Of a stretch of 64,000 bases of DNA, positions 9,909-21,000 are shown one piece after another. The translations under genes were made by a program, and so were the position numbers. The DNA is from Chlorella sorokiniana. Taxonomy: Eukaryota; Chlorophyta; Trebouxiophyceae; Chlorellales; Chlorellaceae. Position 1 is the stretch's first letter, and every line of letters starts with the position of its first letter. Where the stretch lies: NCBI GenBank assembly GCA_025917655.1, contig CP084615.1, positions 2,108,001 to 2,172,000 of the forward strand, in the 5' to 3' direction. The notes beneath the pieces are model-generated. The model saw only the letters and a program-made list of their open reading frames with translations. It did no database searches and was not told the origin of the DNA.

Positions 9909-12512
9909 ATGCAAGGCCTGACCTTGTTTGGCATGACACTGCTACCGCCTGCTCCCCCGCCGCGTGTATTTGGAGGCGCTGCGCCTGCACGACCGCCCAG
10001 CTCTCACCATGTTGCACCTGCGCGCCGAGACCCTCGGCCTGCTGTGCGCGGCCAGCCCGCTGCTGGCCTCCCACCCACGCTGCTGGCCCGGCGCATGTCT
10101 CCCCTGCAGCCTGAGACAGCTGCAGGTGAGGGGCAGGCTGGCTGTGTGCCTTGGGCTGGCCACGCTGCCGGGCAGTCGGCGCAGCGAGCAGTGGCTGCTT
10201 GCAGGCGGCGCTTGGGCAGTCTTTGGTGCTGCCTGCGCCCGGCCCCCGCCTACCAACCCATGCTGCTGAGCCGCCACGCCGCTTTGTGTGCTCCCCAACG
10301 CCTCAATCCTCCCAGATGCCCTCGAATACCTTGCCTCAGCCAGCGCTGCGGCCCCGCCGCCGGCGCCACCCCGGCTACCAGCCCACCCCTACGGCCGCCT
10401 GCTGACGGCGCTGCCTGTCAGCGTTGAGGCGGCGCAGCTGGTGGCGCACGGCGGGCGGGCGGGGCTGCTGCGCCCGCGGTGCTGCCGGCGGCCCTGCTGA
10501 ACGTCACGCCGCTGCCCATCCACCAGCCCTTTGCATCGCTGGAGCAGTACCGCCAGAACCTGAGGCGGTACGGGCGGGACGATGCCGAGCCCGCCGACCC
10601 CCAGGCCGTTCTGCTGGCCAACCTAGCCGCCTCCGAGTTCTGGCAGCACGCCTGGTGCGACGAGCAGCGCGCCCGCCGCCTGCGTCGCCTCGCCGCCGCC
10701 GGCACCGACGACGGCGCTGCCGACGAAGGCTGCCTGCGCGGCGGTACCGGCCACGACGCCAGCGCTGGCAGCAGCAACAGCAGCAGCAGCAGCAGCAGGA
10801 GTGGTGCCGGGGTGCGGGCGGCGGCGCGGCCCCACCGGACGGCGACACCGGCGGTGGAGCGGCGTGGCTGCTGCCGGGTGTGGATCCAGAGGAGCGGGAG
10901 TGGTGCCAGCGGCACCAGCTGATCGCGTCGGCCCTGCACAACGTCGCTGAGCTGGCGCAGGCGATGCAGGCGGTACTGCACATACACCGCCCGACTTCCT
11001 GGACAGCAGCTACCGCCCTCCGCCGCAGCACCCCGCAGACGGGACCGCCACCGCTGGGGGCGCTGCCGCGGAGGCTGCGCCGCCGCAGCACAGCTGCCGC
11101 CTGGTGGCCGCGGCGCGGCGGTGGGGCGTGGACGCCGCAGCAGGCGCCAGCGCGCAGCAGTGTGCGGCGGGCGCTGCCCGGCTGGGCGACTTTTACCACG
11201 CTCGGGTGGGGCTCGTGGGGGGGGCTTGCGTGGAGCAGCGGCTGTGCAGGGTGGCTTGCCTGCCCTGGGAAGCTGAGCCCACACTGGTGCCTCAACCCGC
11301 GCTGAGCACCTGCCTGCCGCTCCACGACCCCTGTGGCTGCCCTCCCCCCCTTCAGGCCTGCCGCTCTCTGGAGCAGCTGCTGCTGGCCAAAGAGGTAGAC
11401 CCTGCGCAGCTGGCGGGGGGCCCACCCGCCCGCCCCAGCGCCGCCCGCTGTGCCGCTTCTTCTGCTCGCCGCACGGCTGCTCCCGGCGCGCCGCCTGCGC
11501 CTTCGGCCACGACCTGTTGGCGCACGTGGGTGCCGGCCTGCTGGCCGCGCTGCGCCGCCCGTGGCCTTCGCCCCCGCACCGGCCCCCGCCACGGGCGGCG
11601 GCGGCGGCGGCCCGGTGACGGGGCTCCGCCGCCCTTTGACTTTGCCGCCGGCGACAGCGTGCTGCTGCTGGGAGAGGGGGACCTGGCTTTTACGGAGGCC
11701 CTGATGGCCCTCACCACCGCCTCCCTGGTCTCCAGCGTCCAGCTCAGCAGGCAGCAGCTGCTGGCGCGCACCCGGCTGCGCGCCGCGCCGCGCGGCTGGA
11801 GGCCGCCGCCGCCCGCCCCGCCGTCCGCCTGCGCCTGCTGTATGGGGTGGACGCGGCGGCGCTGCACCGCCTGGGAGCCCCGGGATGCGCCGTGGCGGCG
11901 GCGCCGCCTGCCGCTGCCCCTGCAGCCAGCGGGTGGCGTGTGGGCGACGCCACCCATGTTGTGTTCAATTTCCCCCACTCCGGGGAGGATGAGGATGAGG
12001 AGGGGCACAGGCGGCTGATGTCCGAGTTCCTTGCATCCCTGGCAGCCGCCATGCTGCGGCGCAGCAGCGGCAGCCGCAGCAGCAGCGCCGCGCCGTCGTC
12101 CAAGCAGCGGCGGCAGGCAGCGCGGCGCGGCGGCGTGCTGCTGCTCATGCTGTGCAACGACCAGTGGTCGCGCTGGCACGTGGAGGCCGCGGCCAGGGAC
12201 GCTTTCTTCTTCCTGGAAGGTGGGCGGGCACCTTGCGGTGGGCGCAGGGTGCGGGGTGCAGGGTGCAGCAACCTTTCTGCCGCCGCAGCAGCCCACCGCT
12301 CGCTCACATTGGCTGCCCTCCTCCTTGACCTTCACTCCCTCCTCCTGGCTCACTATGCCCCGCCAAGGACCCGCCGCGCAGGCATGGCGCCTTTTCCCGC
12401 AGACGCATTCGACGGGTACAGCCCGCGCCGCGGCTACAGCGACGAAGCCTTCCCCTTCTCCAGGGCCCTCACATACACGCTCGCCTTCCGCCCGCCACCT
12501 GGCCTGTGCTGA
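9909..12512 (+). CDS. BMT5-like rRNA (uridine-N3) methyltransferase domain protein with CCCH zinc finger
   Basis: The C-terminal half is a BMT5-like (DUF2431) Rossmann methyltransferase; yeast Bmt5 methylates uridine N3 in 25S rRNA. Visible motifs: AdoMet-binding GDSVLLLGEGDLAFTEAL (about 11640-11700), LLYGVDAAALHRL, and the acidic HVVFNFPHSGEDEDEE. The last exons join 12219 to 12403 in phase (FLE-DAFDGYSPRRGY), ending RALTYTLAFRPPPGLC. In front of the enzyme is a CCCH finger, CRFFCSPHGCSRRAACAFGH (about 11450-11505). The N-terminal 350 or so residues (LNVTPLPIHQPFASLEQYRQ and onward) include a Ser/Gly-rich spacer and match nothing I recognise. Frame slips near 10455, 10815, 11445 and 11795 mostly coincide with G/C runs. 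The start is uncertain: ATGs at 9909, 9933 and 10009 are candidates. Confidence 0.78.
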
Positions 12513-12823
12513 CCGGCGCGGGTGGCGGCAGCCTCTCGCCGAGCCCACAGCGTGCAGAGCACGAGCTGCGACAGCTGGGCCCTGTGGTCAAACCCAGCTG
12601 CCCTCTTGCAAGGAGTGTCTTGTGGCAGCCTGTCACTGGCCAGTCTTGCTGCAGTGGCTGCCACAACGTGAGTGTCGGTAAGCTTCGATAAAGGCAAAGG
12701 GAGATCAGTTCAAAGAAGTCAAGGGAAAGGGTACTGGCACCGTGTACTGCAGCCTGTCGCGGGTCAATGCTCAGCAGCAGGGCGTGAAGCCCGGCGAGCA
12801 GATTCTATAGTGATTGCGTTTGG
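12513..12823. other. Convergent intergenic region (BMT5-like / VPS13B-like 3' ends)
   Basis: About 310 bases between two stop codons on opposite strands. It should contain both polyadenylation regions. Nothing else is recognised. Confidence 0.5.
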
Positions 12824-15048
12824 TCAGCCGCCGCCCGCTCTGCGCAGCAGCGGCGCCAGGCGCAGCCAGGCATCGCGGCTCAGGCGGCAGCGCACGGCGG
12901 CCGGGGCTGCCGCGTCAGGGCGCCCCGCCGGCGCCGCTCGCCGCGAGAAGAGAGACACCTCCTGGCTGCTGTACCGCGCCTCCACCTCTGCAGAGGGGAG
13001 GGGTGGAGGAGCCAGCGAGGACAGTATGAAAAGCGGAAGTTTGCAATCTCCTGGTTGCTTCAACCTCAGGCGCGGAGCTCAGCGTGCAGCTTGGGCGCTT
13101 GCTGCTACCACCCCTCCACTCCTTCTTCTTTCTTCTCTGCAGCCCACCTGTGGCATCCAGCGGCAGCACCAGCACAGCCTCCAGCCCGCCAACCGCAAAC
13201 AGCACCGCCACACGCGTCGCCACCAGCAGCAGCGGGCGGTCGAGCGCAAAGCCGGCGGCAGAGTGGGCGGGCGCAGCCCCTCTGCGCCCTGCAGCACTGT
13301 GGCCGCCGCCAGCGGCGCGTGGGCAAGGTACCGCCCCAGCCCTCCGCTTTCCGCGCCGCTGCTGCTGCTGCCGCCCCGCTGCTGCCGCTGAGCTGGCCGT
13401 CCCCGCTGTTGCCGCTGCTGAGCTGGCCGCCAGCAAAGTGCCCCAGCAGGGCGGGGTGTTGCACTAGGCGGGCCGCCGCCAGCGCCGGCTGCACGTCGCC
13501 GCCGCCGGGCGCCGCCGTCAGCAGCAGGCGGCCGCCCCTGCGCGGCTGCTGCACCGTGGAGATGCCGGCTGAGCTGGCGAGGCCCGCGCTCACCGCTCCA
13601 ACGAGCTCCAGTGCACCGCTGGGGGAGGGGGAGGGTAATGGGTGGGTTTGTGTGGGGTGGTATGGTTGAGGGGTGGGGCAGCAGCAGCGGGGCACCAGCA
13701 GCCGGCTCCCGAAGACAGCAGCCAGCCCTGGCTCTCCAGTGCGCCGCATGAAGCACAGTGCACGGCGCTCAGGCCCGCCCGGCTCACACACTCATCTCAC
13801 AAACTGCAGCCGCTGCCGCCCACCTGACCGGCAGCCCCACCGCGCCCAGCAGGCCGCGGCCGATGCCCCCAGCAGGCCGCTGCCGGAGCTGTAGCCCTCC
13901 AGCGGGCGCGCACCACCCCGCCAGCCCCGCCCCCACGCCCTCGGCCAGCCCCGCCAGGCCCTGGCTCAGGCCGTGGCCCAGGTGGGAGGGGGCGGGCGGT
14001 GGGCGGCGCCGCTGCGGATGGCCACCGCCGAGTCGACGGCGCGGGCAAAGGCCTGCGAGAAGCCGCTGATGCTGGTCAGGGTCCAGCCTGTGGAGGGCGT
14101 GGAGAGGGGCGGTCACGGTCAGGAGAAGGGGGGTTGAGGCGATGGCCTGTGTGTCGTGTGTGGTGCGTGTGTGGGCGTGTGAGAGGGTGAATGTTGATTA
14201 CAAGGAGAAGCAGGAGGGGAGGGAGGCGAGCGGGGACAGATGGGGCAGAGGAGCAAGGTAAGCTAGGGGGCGGCGGAGGCGCGGGCGGCCGCCCATCACA
14301 GCACAGCGCAGCACACACAGCGAAGCACAGCTGAGAGCCGAGCCGAGCCGAGCCGAGCCGAGCCGAGCCGAGCCGAGCCGAGCCGAGCCCATCACAGCAC
14401 AGCACAGCTCAGCGGCGCTCACCCAACGTGTGCCGCACCCAGCACAGCACAGCACAGTTCAGCACAGCACAGCACAGCACAGCGGCGCTCACCCAGCGTG
14501 TGCCGCACCAGCGACATGGAGCCCAGACCGACGCCGGAGATGAACTGCAAGGGGGACGAGGGGAGTGCGGGCCAGCAGGGCGATGGGCAGGCTGGCGGGT
14601 GGGAGCGGGGGAGCAGCATGCAGCCGCTGCAGCTTCCAGCCAGGCAGCCAGGAACAGAACACAGGGGAGCTTGGTCGCTTGCAGCACCCTGCCCCTGCCC
14701 CAACCAACCAACGCATCCAATGCCCAGGGGCACCCAGCCCAGCAACCCCTGCATCCCCGCCCCCTTGGGTGCAATGCCACCCCCTGGGGGCCTGGGTCTA
14801 ATGCACCCCCGCGCACCCCCCCGCCCCCGCCCCGCCGCTTGCCTGCGCCAGCGATTGGTTCTGCAGCGCCGCCAGGGGCAGGCCCACGAGGTCGGCCACC
14901 CCGGCGCGCAGCGAGCGCACCAGGCCCGTGGGGTTGAGCAGCAGGGAGAGGGAGCCCAGCACCTGGGGCGCGTTGAGCAGCGCCTCCGCCACGCCGTGCG
15001 CCATCAGGCCGCGCACCAGGATGTGGGGCCTGTGTGTGTGGTGGGGGT

Positions 15049-15084
<36 letters not shown>

Positions 15085-18000
15085 GTGGTGGTGGTGGTGG
15101 TGGTGGTGGGGGGGGGGCACGGGAAGGTGGTGGTGTGGGTGTGTGGATAGGGTTGGGCGGCTCAGTGTGCCGGCACGGGAGCAGCCGCAAGCAGCAACGC
15201 TGCGCAGCATGCATGCTGCCCGTTGCAGGCTGAGACGCGTGCAGAAGGGGCCCCTTTGGGGGGGGCTGGCCCACGCCTGCTCATCTCCACCTCTGCTTGT
15301 TCCGCAGCTTTCCCACACCACACACACATCGTCCCAACCCTTAACCCCTCTGCCCCCTCAACCCCAGGTACTCACCCCCCACCCCCACCCCCACACCACA
15401 CACCGGAACAGCCCCCCCCGCCCCCACAGGCACACCTGAACAGCACCTCGTGGGCGGCGATGCGGGACAGGGTGACGGGGGCGCGGCGGGTGTCCAGGGC
15501 CACGGGCACACCCGCTGTGCCCGCCGTGATGTGGGCATCCAGCAACAGCCGCACTGCGGGGGGAGCCAGGGGGAGGAGGGGTGGGGCCTTGGGCCGAGAC
15601 TGGGGCGGCATCCGCTGCCTGGCACGCCCGCCTGTCGCAGAGGAGCACGGACGCAAGCGCCTCAGCGGCAGCCCTCACCCGACTCCACCACCGCCCGCTC
15701 CGTGTACAGCCGGCTGGCCGCGGCGCCCGCCGCTTCCGCCGCCAGCGCCGACCGCGCCGCCGCTGCGGGTCCAGCACCGCCGCTGCACCGGACGGCTCTC
15801 CGTCGCTGCCGGGCGCCGCTTCGCCGCCGCCGCCGCCCCCAGCAGCCCAGACAGGCGGTCGGCGAACAGCAGGAGGGCGTCGTCGGCTGCGGCCGCCAGG
15901 GTGGGCAGCCGCACCAGCAGGTTGTGCACCCAGCAGTTGCGGAAGGACATGGCTGCGGCCTCCGCCTGCTCGCCGGAGCCAGGGCTGCAGCTGCGTGGCA
16001 GCTGCGGGCAGTGGTGCACCTCCAGAAGCAGCTGCAGCGCCGGCCCGCGGCGGCGCCCGCTGCTGCGGTACCGCCCAGGCCCTCGTCCGGGACCGAGACC
16101 AGCAGCACCGGCTGCTCGCCGGAGGGAAGAAAGGAGTCGAGCTGCACCGCCGCCACCGCCAGCCCAGCCGACATCGCCACCAGCGGCTGGCGCTGCCAGA
16201 GGTGCAGCGGGGGCCCCGCCGCCTCCCGCCGCCGCCGCCGCGGCGTCGACGCCGGGTGCGAAGCGCAGCTGCCTGGCAAGGTCCAGCTGGAGGTTGTCGG
16301 CAGTGAGCGCAAACAGTTCTCGGCCCAGGGCGGCGTCGGCGGGCGGCGCGGGCAGCAGGCGCCGCCGCTCGTCGTCCCACAGGCACAGCTGCAGCTGGCG
16401 GCACCGCACCGCCAAGGCCAGCGGGCGCGGCAGCGGCGGCGCCTGCGCACAGCGCTGGCAGGCCTCCGCCGCCGCCGCCGCCGCTTCTGCGCCGCCGCAA
16501 GGCCCAGACTGTGGCAGCAGCAGGATGCGGGTGGTGGCGCAACAGCGGCTGATGTGCACGGCAGCCAGCCCGCTCCCTGCTGCCTCCGCCGCCGCTTCTT
16601 TCCCCCTGGCACGCCGCTGCCGCCGCCGCCATCTGCGCCGGCGGGGCGGGGTGCAGGCCTGGCAGCAGCGCGCAGGGCCAGCGCCACTCGCTCTGCCCCG
16701 GTCTTCGGAACTTGAGCACAGGCGGCGGCCGCTGCTTGCTCCGCCCAGCAGCCCGCAGCTCCTCCTGCAGCGCGAGGGCCCGCAGCGGCTCCTGAGGTGG
16801 TGGCGACACGGCGCCCGATGCCAGCACTGCTTCCGGCAAAGGCCTCTCTCGGCTTGGCAGCATTCCCCAAAAGCGTGTGCAGCCAGCGGCTGGGCGTTCA
16901 ATCCCGCTGGCACAATCCAGCAGGCTCAGCCCTGCGGCCCCCCTCCCCCTCCCCCCACCTGCAGCAAGCAGTCCAGGAAGGCGTCTTCGTCCTCCTGGTC
17001 CTCCCACCCCCTCCGCCGCCACCCCCGCCGCTGCCCCTCCTGCACGCAAAGAGCAAGGCGCGGGGCAGTGACGGCGGGCGCTGATGGCCTGCCCGCTGTG
17101 GGCAGCGAACTCTCCCTCCCAATTTTGATCAAACCAGAGCAAGGGCATGACAGCGAGGGCACCCAGGCTGCCCTCCCTCCCACCTGGGGCTCGCAGCGCC
17201 GTCGAGCTGCTCCCCGCCGCCACCGCCGCCGCCGCCGCTGCGGGGGCCCAGGTCGCATTCTAATGTGCCGCCCGGGGCCACCTGCACAAGCGTCGCCAGG
17301 GTTTGTGTGTTTCAAGTGGTGGTGACTGCTTCTTCCAGACGGCACGGCAAGGGCGAAGCATCGCGGTTCAGGCAACACCAGCCACCGGCTGCGCCGCCCT
17401 CGCTGCTAACTGATTGTCCTTCAGCTTCTGCAAGCAGGCAGGCTCAGCACGTGGGCAGCTGCAGCACTTGCCCGCACGGCGGCCAGCGGGCGATCGCTGT
17501 AGGCGAAGCCGCCGTCGGGCGCTTCCGCCGCCGGGAAGAGGCCCAGATCCAGCGCCGCAGCCGTGGCGTTGTGCACCACAAACGGCGGCTGGCGGTCGCT
17601 GCAGAAGGGTTGATTGGGTGGGGGGTGGGGGTGGGGGGTGGGGGGGTAAATATTGGAATCGGCTTGCAGCTGGGCAAGGGAAAGAGTGGAAGAGGAAGTC
17701 GATGCAAACAGAGGCACACAAAAGGAGGTACAGCCTGCTTCGGCCAGCTGGCAGCAGCAGGGGCGTCGGCGCCCACACAGGGGCTGCCGCAAGCGGGGCC
17801 AGCGGCACGTGCCTGAACAGCACCAAGTGGTAGCTGCCGCCGCTGAGCAGCACGCGGTGCGTGAGCATGGCCGCGCCGCCCCCCCCGCCTGCTGCAGGTA
17901 CAGCCGCTGACGCCCGCCGGCGCAAACGCCGGAAGCGCCGCCGACCACGGCGCTGCGGGCGGCGCCGCGGGCTCGCCTGCTGCGGCGCCCGCGGCCGAGG

Positions 18001-21000
18001 GGGCGGCCGCAAAGCGCAGCGCGAGGGCGCCGCCCGCTTCCAGCTGCTGCTGCTGCTGCTGCTGTGCTGCGGCGCCGGAGGGCAGCAGGGCGCCGCTGAA
18101 GGAGCGCAGCACGTCTGAGGCGCTGCCCAGGGATCGCTGGCGCGCGTGCTGCCGCTTGACGCCGGCGGCGGCGGCGGGCCGCCAGAGGTGCAGCAGGGGC
18201 AGGGTGGCGCCGTGGGGCAGGGCCAGCCCAGGCCTGCTCCGCGCGCCGCCGCCGCCATCACCGCCCGCCTCGGCCACGCTGCCCTCGAGGCCCGGAGGCT
18301 GCTGCGCTGTGCTGGCGGGCGGCAGGCTCAGCACACCCGCCTGCTGCCTGCCGCCATCCTCTGCTCCAAAGCCGCCTGGCACCTCCAGCACGGCGCCCTC
18401 CGCTGCCAGCTGCAGCGGCAGGCCAGTCAGGTTGGACACAATGCAGCCCGGGAGAGGGGGTGACCGACACGGCTGCCGCCGCCGCCGCGCCGCTCGCCAC
18501 GGAAAAGCGCTGCACAGAGACGCGGGCGCCCAGCCGGCACTCCAGCTCCCCCAGCCCCCGGCTGCGTCGGGCGCCGCCGCCGCCGCGCCACAGGCTGCGC
18601 GCCGCGGGGGCGGCGGCGACAGCACGAGGTGAGCCGCGCTGCTGGCCCTCCCGCCCTCCCCCCCCCTTCGGGGCTCAGGCTGAAGGGCCGGGAGCGCAGC
18701 AGCAGCCGCTGCGGGGCCCTGCGGCGGCACCGCTGCTGTCGCCCCCGCTGCCAGCCAGCTCCAAGGGAAGGAAGACTTCCGCCTCCTCCGCCACGCCGCC
18801 GGCCCCCGCCCCCAGCGGCAGCGAGGCGCCGGCAGGCAGCTCGACTGCTGCAGAGCCGGGAACCTGCAACACCGGGAGGGGGGCACACCAGAAGCTATCA
18901 AAGTGCAGCCCGCGAGGCAGAAAGAAGCGCAGGCTCCCCAAGCATGGCAGCAGCCGTAGCCGAGCATCTTTGCAGAGAAACCAGCGGTGGAAGTCAGCAT
19001 GCACGCTCGCCTTGAACAGCAGGGGGAGGGCAGCAGGTTGAGCACCGCCAGCGCCGGCAGCAGCAGCAGCTGCAGCAGCGGCGGCCCGTCCCAGCGCTGC
19101 TGCGTGGCCAGCACACAATCCGCGAGGTGCACGCCGCCGCGTGACACAGGCAGCGACAGGCTGCCGCTGACCAGCGTCTCCTCAGCGGGCGCTTTTCCTG
19201 CGCTGCCGCCGCCGGCTGTGTTGCCGCCGCCGCCACCGTGGAGCAGCAGCGGCAGCCGCAGGCATGCCGCCTCCAGGGGGGGCAATGTAGACGGCCTCTG
19301 CGCGCGGCGAGCCTGCTGCCGTGCCGCTGCCGGCCCTGGAGCCAAACCAGCGGTCATCCGGGGACTCTGCAATCAGGGGCGGTACCACCACCGCCAAGCC
19401 TGTGCCCTTGGTCGCTGCGGCGGCGGCGGCGCGCTGGCCGGGCGCTGAGCTGGCGTCGGGGGAGGCGTCCAGGGCCAGCAGGGCGCCCACAGTACCGCCC
19501 TGCAGCGGTACTGTGAGCTGCTGGCTGGCGCCGGGTGGCAGCAAGACCTCCCGCAGCCCCTCCGACGGAGCCTGCTGCTGTGCCTGCTGTGCCCGCTGTG
19601 CCCGTTGCGCCTGCTGCCCGCCAGCCGGCGGCGAGGCGGGCACCAGCAGCCGCACCGCGCAGGGCAGCCGGTTGTGCAGCGCCAGCGGCGGCCAGAAGCT
19701 GATGCACGCCTGCCCCGTGGCGCCGTCGGGCGGCAGCAGCTGCGCCAGCACCGCCCCAGCTGCTGCTGCTGCTCCTGCGGAGCACCCCGGGGGCTGCAGC
19801 CCAGCGGCGGTGGCGCTGGCGGCGGCGGCCGGAGAGCTGTGCAGCACCATCAGCACGGGCTCAGCCTGGCAGCTGCCCGGCAGCTGTGAGAGAATGTGCT
19901 GAGGCAGCTCCACTGCCTGGGACCAGCCGCTGCCGCCGCCGCCCGCGCTGCCGCCGCCCAGCCACAGGCGCAGCAGCGCGCCGGCGCCGGCCGGCGGCAG
20001 CGCCTCGCTGCCGCCGGCTGCCACCCGCAGCGTCGCGGAGGCCGGGCGCTGCTGCTGGCGCGGCGACTGGGAGCCCCGCACGGCCGCAGCCGCTGCGGGG
20101 CCGCCGCTGCCGCCCTCAGCTGCCACAGACAGGTGCAGCGGCACGGACAGGTGGTTGGCGGCGCGCACGCCCGCCTGCACCGCCACCTCCCAGCCCGCAG
20201 CGGCGTCGCCACGGGAGACACCCGCACCGCCACGCTGCACCCGCCGCCGCCCGCAGCCGCCGCCGGCAGCAGCACGTGGTGGCCGCCCGCCGCCATGACC
20301 TGCCCTCACAGCGCGCATGCAATGATGGGGATCAGCGGGGCGCGGTGCAATCGTTTTCCCGAAACAGCTGGAAGCATCAGTGCACGTGGCTCATGCGAGG
20401 GTGCATAGAGAAACACCAGCCAGGAAATCGGCAGGAAAGAAAGCGTGCAGGCTGCAGCCGCCCCACCTCCACGGGAGCGCTCCAAGCCGCCTCCTCGCCC
20501 TCCGCCGCCGCCGCCGCCGCCAGCTGCAGGCGCCGCGCGGCCCCGGGTACCAGCGCCGGCGGGCAGGGCCACACCAGCGGCAGCCGCTGGCCCTGTCGCA
20601 GCAGCAGCTGGCGGTCAGGAGCCCCCTCCTGCCTCGCCAGCAGGTCCACACCGCTGCGGTTCACCAGCAGCAGCGGTGCGGCGGCGGCGGCGGCCGCCGC
20701 CGCCGCCGCTGCTGCCCCCTTGCTCGCAGGGTCTGCCTCCGGGCCGCCACCGCTGTCACTGCCGTCGGTGCTGCTGCTGCTGGAAAGCACGTTGAGCAGG
20801 CGTTTCACCTCTGCCAGGCCTCGCTCAGAGGCGTTGATCACCAGGGGCCGCTGCCGCGCCGCCAGCAGCACTGCCAGGCCGTCCCGCCGCGGCGGCGGCC
20901 GCCGCACCGCCAGCAGCGGCAGCTCCTGCTGCTGCTGCGCATCCCAGAAGAAAGGGGGTGCCTCATCCTGCTGCCCATCCTCCTGCCAATCGTCACCGCC

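Noticed and set aside
10418-11592. Long minus-strand open frames (over 330 codons) opposite the BMT5-like gene
   Set aside because: High GC leaves few stop codons, so antisense frames stay open; they are Arg/Ala/Pro-rich, without motifs, and mirror the conserved plus-strand gene.
14281-14510. Possible CRISPR or satellite array (CAGCA and GAGCC repeats)
   Set aside because: Units are 5 bases without unique spacers and lie in a nuclear gene intron; this is simple-sequence repeat plus a duplicated splice site.
15223-17325. A 700-codon plus-strand open frame opposite VPS13B
   Set aside because: Composition is Arg/Ser/Pro shadow sequence and it runs across introns of the minus-strand gene; no conserved domain is visible.
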